64,000 nucleotides of DNA. It comes from Rhizopus arrhizus. Its lineage: Eukaryota; Mucoromycota; Mucoromycetes; Mucorales; Rhizopodaceae. Positions 1 through 10,203 of this stretch are shown here, in pieces. How positions within the stretch are numbered: the stretch's first letter is position 1; each line of letters opens with the position of its first letter. The DNA lies in NCBI GenBank assembly GCA_024220505.1, contig JAKZZE010000027.1, positions 248,001-312,000 of the forward strand, given 5' to 3'. The notes under the pieces were generated by a model. It was not told the DNA's origin. It saw only the letters and a program-made list of their open reading frames with translations, and did not search any database. The position numbers and the translations under genes are program-made.

Positions 1-443
1 AATACTCTCCCTCCATCTTTGATTTACCTACTACAAACTGGGGTCAAACTAATTGGTGGTTGGATGACATTTGGAAACTGTCCTTGATCAAGTCTTGGTA
101 TCAATCCGGACGATACGGTCGTCCTGAACAAGAAGAGCGTAATGATTCTACATCTGAAGTGACTACAGTTGCAGCAGCCAAGCAAACACAAGAAAAAGAA
201 AAGGTCAGTTTGGTTCATGTTCAATGTCACTATGCCCGTGCAGAGTATGTGGTGATGCATGATTTAAAGAGGTATCCAGACGATTCAAGTTCCGTATTTG
301 AAAGTTACCAACATCCTGTATTTCATCAACCGCTAGACACGCACCTCATCTTGCCTCGTCATCCAAAACCATCATCTTTTTGGAATATAAACGAATGTGT
401 GTTGGTTCCTTTGGAGCGTCTTAATAAATTTTGTCATGTTTAA
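1..443 (+). CDS. 3' end of an unrecognised protein-coding gene (5' end outside window)
   Basis: An open frame runs in from the window edge (reading from base 3) to a TAA at 441-443, giving about 146 C-terminal residues. The first in-frame ATG at 60 is probably internal, because coding-like sequence rich in Trp/Asp continues upstream of it to the window edge. Visible features are an aromatic-rich stretch (NWWLDDIWK at about residues 17-25), a Glu/Gln/Lys-rich low-complexity linker, then a His/Pro-rich tail with HPVFHQPLDTHLILPRHPKP and a final VPLERLNKFCHV. I do not recognise the family and see no catalytic motif, signal peptide or membrane segment. The next gene, tropomyosin, starts 200 bases downstream on the same strand. 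Confidence 0.55.
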   Translation, partial: YSPSIFDLPTTNWGQTNWWLDDIWKLSLIKSWYQSGRYGRPEQEERNDSTSEVTTVAAAKQTQEKEKVSLVHVQCHYARAEYVVMHDLKRYPDDSSSVFESYQHPVFHQPLDTHLILPRHPKPSSFWNINECVLVPLERLNKFCHV

Positions 444-643
444 ATAGTTATACATCACGTGTGGACTGTATCCTTGCCAAATTGGGTTAAAGAACATGAA
501 AGCCTTGTACTCATCCACGTTATTTTTTTTCTTTATTTTTTTTAAGCCCAAATAACATAAAAAGCGTAAAAAAAAAAGAGGACCTTGTTTGCTTTTTATT
601 TCATATTATACCAAACTAATATACGCATCACAAATAATATAAA

Positions 644-1125
644 ATGGAAAAAATAAAAGAGGTAAAACAGACAAAAAAAAACAAAAAAAAAGGCTTTGAG
701 TTTCTTATTCAAAATAGAAACTCTCCCTTCTTCGTGCTGAAGCTGAAGCTGCTAATACTCAAGCTGACGAATATGAAGCCAAGATTAAGCAACTTGAACA
801 AGAACATATTGCAAAGGACCACGAAATTCTTTCTCTTCAAATTCGTACAAAGAACTTGGAAGAGCGATTAGACAAAACAGAAACTCAATTACAAACCACA
901 TCGTCAAAGTAAGTTTCCAAGAAATAGTACTTGTGTTTTCAGAGTCTGACCTATTATCACAGTTCCAACGATGCCGATTTAAGAGCTGAAGAAGCAGAAC
1001 GTAAAGTTCAACAATTTGAACAAGAATTGGCTGATAAAGAACAATTGTATGAAGAATTAACAGAAAAATACAACAGTGCAAAGAATGAATTAGATGAATT
1101 GGCACGTCAATTTGAAGACTTGTAA
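644..1125 (+). CDS. TPM1: Tropomyosin, short form (123 aa)
   Basis: Actin-filament-stabilising coiled coil. Three exons by reading-phase continuity: 644-661, 718-908 and 963-1125, with 56 and 54 base introns (GT...AG; the second has a CTGAC branch-like site). Exon 1 encodes only six residues (MEKIKE) and joins to KLSLLRAEAEAANTQADEYE, closely resembling the conserved fungal tropomyosin start MDKIREKLSNLK. The whole protein is a heptad coiled coil of Glu/Lys/Gln with Leu/Ala at a/d positions and ends LDELARQFEDL, again like fungal tropomyosins. The N-terminal Met is suited to acetylation, as is known for this family. Length is the oddity: yeast Tpm1 is 199 and Tpm2 and fission yeast Cdc8 are 161 residues. 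The second intron is too short to hide another exon. Confidence 0.9.
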
Positions 1126-3871
1126 AAAAAATAAAAATAAAAAATGAAACAGAAAAAACATGTCTTTTTGTGGGATTCGAGTATTCTTTGCGTTGCTGAG
1201 ATCTATATTCGTTCAAAGGGTTTGCAAGTTGAACAAAACAAGCCTGTCTTGTCAATCTACTGTTGGGAAAACACGTTGGTTTTCTCGTGCTTTTCATAAC
1301 TATTAATGCACCACGTGTGTCATGCTCGATTTTCACGCAAAAAAATTAAAAAACAGCCAACATCATGTCAGTGAGATGCATGTGTGCAACCAGGACAGAT
1401 TGCACTGGAGCAGTAAAATTCCCGACTGAAAAAGTTAGTCTGACGAGGTCTTGATTTTCATTTGCATTATCTGAACCAGTCTAGGTATTGCAATCATGTC
1501 ATGGCTGCTCTTGTTTACGAATGTTATCTTTTTTTAGCCTATGTCTTTGAATACCTTGTTTGAATTCATTCTTCTTATGAGCAAATATAAAAAGGACACT
1601 AAATGATACACATCTTTTGATTCATTGTAGGGTGCTTCGTGATATGAAAAGGACTCAAAGTAAAAGCTTAATTGTTGTTAGAGAACTATAACAGCAGCAG
1701 AAATGTCAGGACTTCTTGGCAGTGTATGGCTTTATTCAGTCGGATGATGAAGAGTAGCCATGTTTTTTTTTTTTTTTTTTGGATACAGTCAACCGCACTC
1801 TTTGCATCATATCAAAAAAAGGTTACAAAAACATTAATTGAAAAGACAAGTATATCAAAGTCAAAAGAAGCACGAAACTTTACTTTTGGATGCTTTGATA
1901 AAATTCATGACAAAAGAAGCTTGTATGCTTTTATTGATATATGAATTGACATCATTTTTCCAAAGTATTTTCTGTGAATTTTAAACTGACTTACTTTACA
2001 GCCAACAAGTTCCTTTTGTTTTCCCTTGAATTCATTCTCGATTCAGTCGCGTACACACGTCCTATTTATCCTTTTGAAAAACGAATTGAACTCATCTTGA
2101 TTTTTTCCTTTGTCTTTTCAAATAGCACAAAGCAATGAATGTTGCAGGTTCAACTATCTCATCTAGCGTATAATTTTGTTTACCTTCTAGCTCATGATCA
2201 TCATCAGTTTATAGTGAAAGTAGATCCTCTTACTCAAATCAGCTCGAATACATTGGATAATCACAGAGCTTTGAGAGATAGATAATAGGAATATGAAGAA
2301 ATGAAAAAAGATTGATATTTAACCTATCAAAATGAGAGAATAAGATACGCCTTTGAATACTTGCAAATAAAATAGGCTTACATTTTATCATGACAGCCTG
2401 TACTATTCATCGCTAACTCATACTTTTGCAAACTTACTTTAAAGAGACAGTAATTTTCATTCAAAAAGTATATACGGTATTCATTTGGTTTATACTCATT
2501 TTTGTAATAGAACCCAAAAATAAAACTTTATACAGCAACTCTGCCAAAAAAAAATACAAAGTGATCATCATCTTACTACCTCTACGTTAGCAAAACTCTG
2601 TAACAAAAATTATGCATGCAAAGGTGTACTGATGCCAATAAGACAGTAGCACAAAATAAACCTTTGTCATAGTTCCGCACAATTCTCGTTTTCCGTTCAC
2701 AGCAGACAATCAAATGCAAGTAACCGAGTCTATCCTTCCAGCAATCAGAAAAGTAGCTGATTTACTAAACAAGAATGAGCCTGTAGAGAGTAATCAAGAT
2801 AACCAGGAGACTTATTTTGAGTTTTGACTCAGCTTGTTTATGTCTTACTGCCTTTCTTTAGTTTCTTAATTATTTGGACATTTTTCATAACGAAAGCATA
2901 GATGTATAACAGCATATTTCCACTTTATTAAAAAAGTATTTTTATTGATAAAGGATTTGTTTTTAAAGTATTTATCTCACTGTTACTCAACCCATTTTTT
3001 TTATCTATAATCAAACAAGAAAAAGGAATGAACTATCCTCTATGCTCATTTGAATAGCAAAAATATACAATGTCTCTTTTGTTTATAAAACTATTAATTA
3101 TGTACTCCTATCTTGCCCGGATCAAGACAAAAGTACAAATCGACTAGATACTTTTTTTCTTAAAAAAAAAAAAAAAAAAGGTGAGAATCCTGTCGTACTA
3201 CTAAAAAAAAAAAAGCAGATCATCAATTAATAATCATTAAAGGCATCAAATTTTAGGCTCACAATGTTCATGCTATTTGTTTTTTTTTTTTTTTGTTTTT
3301 ACCTATGCGATGATATGCTTTTTTTTTATTAGAGAAATTTATTTAGCTTGCTAAGTCAATAACATCTTTTCTTGTACGCTAAAATGATTGATATCCATTT
3401 ATTCTTTGTATCTAATAAACTTTGTCAATTATCAGGACTAGAACACAGCAAGGTTGGAATCAGTATGACGACAGTTGTGTGCTGTGAACGAAACAAGATT
3501 ATGTAATAAAATAGTGACACAGACACTTGAATTGTGTGTTTCAAGAATCTTGCTTCTAAAACAAGTTTTTGTGACGCTTGAACTATTTTTTGTAACAGAC
3601 TTTTATAGATCAAGTCATCTTAATAATCAGACCCCATGACCTCAGATCCGTTTCCTTTTCCCAAAAGCCATGTTTCCAATAAATGGGAAACTTATCCTAT
3701 TTAAACTATAGAGTAACTTTAATTTTTTTTTCCTTGCTTTTGTTTTATATTATCAATGTACTACGTAAAGCACACTATTTTAATGCATCAAGTGCATTTT
3801 TTTTTATTATTTTTTGAATCATAAATCACACAGGGATTCTGGTATCTAGTTCTGTGTAAATTACATACAAA

Positions 3872-4008
3872 CATTCGGGTCTCAATTTATGACTTTATTG
3901 AGTTTCAAATCATAATTCCTTTTTTTATACATCATCAACCTGTAACTTTACATGAGGTAAATAAAGCATTGTTCAATATCAAGTTATGTTTTATATTTTA
4001 CTGTAAAT
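3872..4008 (+). repeat. Left arm of long inverted repeat
   Basis: Begins cattcgggtctcaatttatg. Its reverse complement recurs at 5041-5169 with about 90% or better identity over about 130 bases; the main difference is an 8-base insertion (actttatt) near 3891. Matching core segments include tgtaactttacatgaggtaa and ataaagcattgttcaatatc. Confidence 0.85.
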
Positions 4009-4191
4009 ATATTGTGATGACTGCTGTTATCCTTGCTTTATTGATTTCTTGTTTCTTCTCCTTATGCTTTCACATAAAATACAAAATTTATAACCGATTG
4101 GTCTAGATTAGATGCTATCATTGAAGTGAATAATTCATCTTCAGACGCTCCATCATTTGCCAATAAAACTTGACTATTCAGTCATTGCTGA

Positions 4192-4491
4192 ATGCATAGA
4201 AAAAGAAAAAGATTCATGATTGAGATAGCTTCGAACGGTGCAGAAGAAGATAAAACGAATTTTGCTAACAACAGCCTCAAACGGCTTGAAATCATACAGG
4301 CAACGTTAAAGCTGAAAGCAAACACACACATAAATACGAAGTTCATCAATTTGCTTAAATTAAATGGCTTTGAAATTATGACAATCAAAAAGCCAATCAA
4401 AGTTGTATCGCTAAGATTGATTGAATGGAAAATGATATACGTAAAGAACAGAGGAAAAGCGTTGGGAATTTACCATGTAAGATATGAGTGA
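4192..4491 (+). CDS. Hypothetical 99-codon ORF inside the inverted-repeat unit
   Basis: The frame starts MHRKRKRFMIEIASNGAEED, is basic (many Lys/Arg) and ends in an ordinary stop at 4489-4491. It lies wholly between the two inverted-repeat arms, so it could be a remnant of a gene carried by a TIR element. I do not recognise the protein and see no DDE, HTH or zinc-finger pattern. An opposite-strand frame of 72 codons overlaps it. Low confidence that it is expressed. Confidence 0.25.
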   Translation: MHRKRKRFMIEIASNGAEEDKTNFANNSLKRLEIIQATLKLKANTHINTKFINLLKLNGFEIMTIKKPIKVVSLRLIEWKMIYVKNRGKALGIYHVRYE

Positions 4492-5040
4492 ATTGAGTGT
4501 TTTTGGGGTTCTTGATCTCCTAATTATAGCAAAGCTTATTTTAAACATGTACTCTTACTCACTTCTTCATCTTATAACTCTTCTTTCAGTTTATTTGATG
4601 GCTTCCTTTTCATAGCATCTCCTGAGGATCTTTATTTTGCTTTCTTGACCAATTTTGTACTGATCTCTCAATAATACAGGATTGAAAGACTTGTATAGGT
4701 TAAGTTTATAATAAAAAAAATATACTTGTTGATTTCCTTTACAGACTTTAATTTGTGCCCTTTTGACAATTTTTGAACAAGTTGCTCATCTTTTTCTCTC
4801 TAGTTTGCATTAAAGAATTCAAGACTAAGAACCTAAACTTTTTTGTATTAATAAGCTTTTGTTAAATATGATATATTCCTATACTAATTTACGAACTTAC
4901 AGTATACAAAACAATGGTAGACTATAAAATATTTCAGGAGGGTCAGACTGAGAGCTTAAAGTAACCAATTGAGTTTAGTCTGGATATTTGTTTGAAGCTT
5001 AGCAAGTTTCAATATGAGATTTGCTATGCTTGCATTATAT

Positions 5041-5169
5041 ATTCACAGTAAAATATAAGATATAACTTGATATTGAACAATGCTTTATTTACCTCATGTA
5101 AAGTTACAGGTTGATAATGTATAAAAAAAAGGAATTATGATTTGAAACTCATAAATTGAGGCCCGAATG
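5041..5169 (-). repeat. Right arm of long inverted repeat
   Basis: Reverse complement of the 3872-4008 arm; ends gcccgaatg, mirroring the cattcggg start of the left arm. The two arms enclose about 1.03 kb, so the whole unit spans about 1.3 kb (3872-5169). No target-site duplication is obvious at the outer edges. Confidence 0.85.
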
Positions 5170-5174
5170 CGTGA

Positions 5175-5265
5175 ACGATGAGAGAATAATTTTTTATTTG
5201 TAGACTTGAATAATGTGTTGACGATGAGCACAACTTTTTATTTGTAGACTTGAATAATGTGTGTG
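5175..5265. repeat. Two-copy tandem repeat, about 46 bp period
   Basis: Copies at 5175-5220 and 5221-5265 both begin acgatgag and share tttttatttgtagacttgaa followed by taatgtgt. It lies just outside the right arm of the inverted repeat. Confidence 0.8.
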
Positions 5266-5708
5266 AATGTCTTTGAGTCGCTTGCCAAATAAGGAAAAAA
5301 GTTCAAAAAATAATGAAGAAAAAAAAATGTCTACTTTAATGCTCCCTAAAAAAGACAGATAAGTCCCATGCTTTCTCATCTTGATCGTCACATGCTCGCA
5401 TGAAAGGAAAAGAAGTAACAAAGATAGTAAGAGATGATATGGAATGATGGATCAAATTACTCGAGTAGCAAAAAAGAAAAAGAAACTAATTTACCTCTCA
5501 AACGATTTCTTTTTATTTTTTGCTTAGATTTATATATGAAACGAAAGCAAAAATAAATGTTACAACATGTAACCTAAATGACTCACTGTATAAAGTAAGT
5601 TACACTGTTATTTATATTATAAAAAGACTTGGTCCGTTCGCGCTCATTTTAATTCACATATTTAATCTCTTCTTTTTTTTTATTTTCCTTCTTCTCTTTT
5701 TCTCTAAA

Positions 5709-6452
5709 ATGAATTATTCAGCATTAACAGATAAATCATCAGGATTGGCTCCTCCTACTTCATATCATTTACAGCATATGGCGTTTAAAGAATTTCCTAG
5801 TGGATCCATGGTTGATTTACTTGCTCACAATTCACAAGACTCTTCTCATTTATCTGACTTGGATTATTCACCTACCACAGAGGAGTTTCAACGTTCATTG
5901 TATCAACATCATTATGCCCTTGATTATCAAAGGAGGTCTTCTTCTCCTTCATTATTACATTCAGATTATTATACCAACAACAATAGATTAAAACAATCTT
6001 CAAGCTATTCATTTAATAATGGTTTATTACAGCAACAAAAATATGAAACAGGAGATAACAACAGTCTTGAAGAAGATTATATAAATCGAGCCAAGTAAAA
6101 TTATAAACTAATATTTTATCTATTGTTTATTTATATTATTCTAGTATGAAAGTTATCATGGAAAAAAGACGTAGAAGAAGAGAATCTCATAATGCAGGTA
6201 ACAGATATAAATAGTAATAATATGGGTAGTAACAATAACTAATATAATAAAGTGGAGAGAAGAAGAAGAGATAATATTAATGAAAGAATACAAGAGCTTG
6301 GAACACTTTTACCTAGATCAATTGAAGATAGTAAAATGAATAAGGGAACTATACTGCGCAAAAGTGTAGAACAAATAAGGAAATTACAAAATGATATCTA
6401 TCATCATAAACAAAGAATACAAGAGTTGGAAACCATTTTACAGCGATTATAA
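5709..6452 (+). CDS. bHLH (leucine-zipper-like) transcription factor, MiT/TFE- or USF-like
   Basis: Three exons: 5709-6094, 6145-6197, 6253-6452, joining in phase to give 212 residues. The N-terminal 130 residues are low-complexity (Ser/Tyr/Asn/His-rich). Splicing assembles a basic region, [20 protein letters not shown], followed by helix 1 ([10 protein letters not shown]), a loop, and helix 2 ([20 protein letters not shown]), then a short Leu/Ile heptad tail to the end. His, Glu and Arg at the usual E-box contact positions (H-N-x-V-E-R-R-R-R) predict CANNTG/CACGTG binding. Helix 1 and the loop resemble MITF/TFE proteins (ERRRRFNINDRIKELGTL). The start ATG at 5709 follows a CT-rich stretch; an in-frame ATG-less extension upstream is ignored. 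The stop lies 44 bases from the convergent Mtm1-type carrier. The target genes are unknown. Confidence 0.88.
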
Positions 6453-6496
6453 GCTTACTTTTGTATATAAATTCTCTCTTTTTATTAAATAAATAT

Positions 6497-7632
6497 TTAC
6501 AACTTTTGAAACAACACTTTACCCATTTCATAAGTGCTAATCATAATTGCACAAGAAGGTGCCACCTTGGCTATTCGAGGTGTCAATCCTCTAAATAAAC
6601 CTTGAACACCTTCTTTCTTATAAGTTTCTTTAAGAATGCTTCCAACTCGTGTATCAAAAGAAGGTTTATCTGCATTCACTTGTCTTTTTGTTTTGGCTAC
6701 ATCAAAGGGTGTGGTTACAGCAGCAGCAAACTACGTAATAGTTAATAAATACAGATATAACATGAAGTAATAGTGTTTTACCATGCCAGAAGCAGCACCG
6801 GCTAAAAAGCTAGCTTCAAGTTCATTTATACTCGATGATCTCAACAAAGACTTTTTACACTCTTCATAGCCCATCCAGTAAATAGCAGAGAAAGGTACAT
6901 CTCTCCATAAGGTAGGTGGTAATCCTCTCCATAATGCTCTTGGACCATCTTTCACAACCATTTCTTTCACACCTTCTAAGACATCTACAAATCGGTTTAG
7001 TAACTTGACAGATAGAACTATAGCTAAACTTACATCTAAATCCCTCTGTGCCTACAGAAGCTTGTAGTCTAGTACGAAATAATTCTATAGGTGATATCAT
7101 TGTAACAGCAATTGTACGAGCAACAGCACCAGCCATTAGCGGAGCATATTCTGTTGAGGGTATAGAGTCTTTTAAATGTTCATATCCAACAAAATAGACA
7201 ACATTAGCGGGTACTGACATGATCAGTGCAGGAGATAATCCCTTCCATAGTGCTTTTGCTCCTTCATACTTGAGTATTTTGTAAACACCATCCTATACAG
7301 AAATAAAAATTAGCTACGGGAAATAATAATAATATGTTTCTTACAATAGTTCCTCTCGGAACCGTTCGTTGTTGTGATAAAGCACATTCGTGAATATTAG
7401 CTAATTGTAATCCTTTTCCTTGAACAGGGGTGATCTTGTATGATTTAGTCGATTGTGTCAAACTGCATTGATTCCATGTGCAGCAAGTTCGCTTGGAAAA
7501 AGACGGGCGTTCTTGTGTTTGTAATCTCATTTTGATAACGTCCATAGGTGTCACCATAACTGAAGTGATAACTGCTCCAGTACAGGCCGATATTAACTTT
7601 TCTATTGTTGTGTTATTGTTATTGTTGGACAT
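6497..7632 (-). CDS. MTM1: Mitochondrial carrier, Mtm1/SLC25A39 type
   Basis: Inner-membrane carrier of the SLC25 family. Four exons (7632-7345, 7292-7034, 6984-6782, 6730-6497) join in phase to about 327 residues. The three tandem repeats carry the signatures PMDVIKMR, PIELFRTR and PFDVAKTK, each followed by a second helix with G-x-x-x-LWRGL/LFRGLTP type matrix-helix ends. A Cys-rich matrix loop in repeat 1 (TCCTWNQC ... HEC) is typical of the Mtm1/SLC25A39/40 subgroup, where it is linked to iron-sulfur sensing. Known family members import glutathione and affect manganese loading of SOD2; that role is inferred here. Divergent from CDC4 across 182 bases and convergent with the bHLH gene. Confidence 0.88.
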
Positions 7633-7814
7633 GTACAAAATAGAAAATAAGAAAAAAAAAATCTGATAAGTTGAGCAAGAAAAGAGAGAAAAAAAGAAGG
7701 ATAGAGGAGATTGAAAATGAGAAATGGACCAATCATTTCAAAATACAGTCTAAACAAACACATACAAACATACACAGTTTTTTTTTTTGCCCTTTTTCTT
7801 CTTTAATAAATGCT

Positions 7815-9968
7815 ATGAGAGATATTCCAACTTCAATTGCTGAATTACAACTATCTTCTCCTTTACCTTCACCTGATCAGCATAATACAGCTACTACAAA
7901 TAATACCTTTTCACATACTACTCATACTCCTACTCCCACCACAACTACAACCACTACTCTTCTTGCATCTCATTCAACTACAACATATACACTTCCTTCA
8001 TTACATTGTGACATAAAACCTCATGAATTATACCCTCTATCTTCTCTAGAAACTCCTACTCATCTTAAAAGAATCAATTTTGAAATGAACGGTAATCCTT
8101 GTATATTTGAAGAAACCAATGTAAGTTTTCCTCATATCCTTACCTCCTTCTATCCCTTTTCTCATAATACATACGAATAGGTACCATTGAACAGGAAAAG
8201 AACTGCCTCTGTTTGGGAAGAAGAAGATGCCGAAAAGAATTATAAACGTACGGAAATAATAAACAATGACGAAGACGAATACGACGACGATAATAATGAA
8301 AGCAATTTTGCTGACGACATCATTGGTAGTCCCAACTCTGCTCTTCCTTCACCTGTATCCGATACAGAACAGGATTGGCCCCTGGAAGATATGAGAGATA
8401 CATTTGATGCTCTACCGAGCTCTATACAAACGTATGCCTTATTTCAATTACTCAAGCGATCTCACAGAAATACCCTTAAAGATACCAAGGACAGCATTTT
8501 GCACTTTCTCAAGAGAGATATTCTTTTATCTTTACCCGTCAGCATTGCAAAAAACATACTTTTATATTTAGATGTCACTTCCCTCTGTCGTGCTTCGAGC
8601 GTCAACCGTGCCTGGAAAGAACTGATTGATAACGCAACCGAGGTGTGGCAGTGTAAAATGGAAGAGAATCATTTTATTCCTTCGTCCTCAGAGGCATACA
8701 ATATCCTTCATGTCACTCAAAATCCATACAAGAAAATAGTCCGTAGACATATCATCATGCGTCGTAATTGGCGATTAAATAGACACCGCAAATTGCTCCT
8801 GGAAGGTCATGAAGATGACCTGATTACTTGTCTGCAGTTTGATGATGAAAAAGTAATTACAGGGTCAGACGATCACCGCATTCATCTGTACGACGTCAAC
8901 ACGGGCCAATTAAGAAATGTGATGGAGGGGCATGAGGGTGGGGTGTGGGCTTTGGAGTATGTCGGTAACACGCTCGTGACGGGTTCGATTGATCGTACGG
9001 TGCGTGTGTGGGATATCGAACGAGGTCTCTGTCGCTTTGTTCTTAGAGGACATACCAGTACCGTACGATGTCTGAAGATTGTGATGCCGAGTATGATTGA
9101 CGGTCGTCTACAGCCCAGTGAGCCACTGATTATCAGTGGTTCAAGGGATATGACGATTCGTGTGTGGAGGTTGCCAAACCTAAATGATTTACCTTTACCC
9201 CTTATTGATTCAGTCGAGGATGATTTTATCTCGAGAAAATACCTGAAATATACACTCAAGGAACACGAAAGCTCAGTACGTGATATAGCGGTCCATGGTG
9301 ATACTCTTGTCAGTGGTGGTTATGATAATACTGTCATTGTATGGGATTTAGCAACAGGCGAATCAAAACATATCCTCAAAGGTCATACTATGAAAGTCTA
9401 TTGTGTGGCTATCGATCCAAAACGAAGACATTGTATCAGTGGTAGTTTGGATTCTTCAGTAAGAATTTGGGGACTTGATGATGGTGAATGCAAATTTGTT
9501 TTACAAGGTAAACATCTCTTACTTATCAGCCAGTTTTATTAAGTCGATATACAGGACATGCTATCTTGGTAGGTTTAATTGGTCTAGCAGATGACTACTT
9601 GGTAAGTGCTGCAGCAGATTACACACTAAGGACTTGGGATCCTTCAACTGGCGATCGTCAATGTATTCTAGCAGGTCATCGCGGGCCGATTACGGCATTT
9701 CAGCATGATCAGTATAAGATTGTGTCAGGATCAGAAGGGGCTGTCAAAATGTGGGATACAAAGACAGGTGAGCTCTTGCACGACTTAATACAAGACGTGT
9801 CAAGTGTTTGGCGTGTTTCGTTTGATGAAAGAAGATGTATTGCTGCTGTAAAAAGGTATAAACGATTTGTGCTCTATACATCAAATACTTATATAAAATA
9901 GTCAAAGTGAAAGCACTACACAATTAGTTGTACTAGATTTTGGAATACATGACATAGAAGATGAATAA
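7815..9968 (+). CDS. CDC4: F-box/WD40 protein, Cdc4/FBXW7 orthologue
   Basis: Substrate-recognition subunit of an SCF ubiquitin ligase. Exons 7815-8120, 8181-9507, 9555-9855 and 9902-9968 join in phase to 666 residues. Order: Ser/Thr/Pro-rich N-terminus; acidic Asp/Asn-rich linker; dimerisation-like helix (SSIQTYALFQLLKRSHR) before the F-box (LLSLPVSIAKNILLYLDVTS); linker NWRLNRHRKLLLEGHEDD; then about eight WD40 blades, with repeated GH...V(S/T)GS.D...VWD motifs. Blade residues such as GSRDMTIRVW and the end QLVVLDFGIHDIEDE match FBXW7/Cdc4, which bind phosphodegrons through blade arginines. An insertion of about 10-30 residues in the middle blades (IVMPSMIDGRL..., NLNDLPLPLIDS) is not in human FBXW7. 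The last exon is short and easily missed, and supplies the terminal strand of the propeller. Confidence 0.93.
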
Positions 9969-10203
9969 TTATAGAAAATATATATTATTTAATATTTATA
10001 ATGTTTATACACTGTTTTTTTTTTTTCTTTTCTTTTTTCTATGATAATAAAGAAATAATGGGTGAAAACTTGTGAAATAAAAACTCTTTGGTGGATTTAG
10101 TTTATGAACTAACAACTTATGAGATACACGTGCACACACAAAATAAAATAAAAACTATATATTTTTTCTATATGCAAAATAATGAAAACAATAAATTGAT
10201 TCC

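Larger units (their letters stand above)
1126..5708. other. Long AT-rich gene-poor region
   Basis: No open frame here resembles a known protein and none has a convincing splice partner. The sequence is AT-rich with many A/T runs (for example 1766-1782, 3164-3179, 3282-3294). The only clear structure is the inverted repeat pair at 3872-4008 and 5041-5169 (described separately) and a short tandem repeat at 5175-5265. A 99-codon frame at 4192-4491 lies between the inverted-repeat arms and is the only candidate ORF. The rest may be old decayed transposon DNA. Confidence 0.6.

Noticed and set aside
785..1336. 183-codon minus-strand frame
   Set aside because: It is the antisense shadow of the tropomyosin exons; the frame has no family resemblance and crosses AT-rich flanks.
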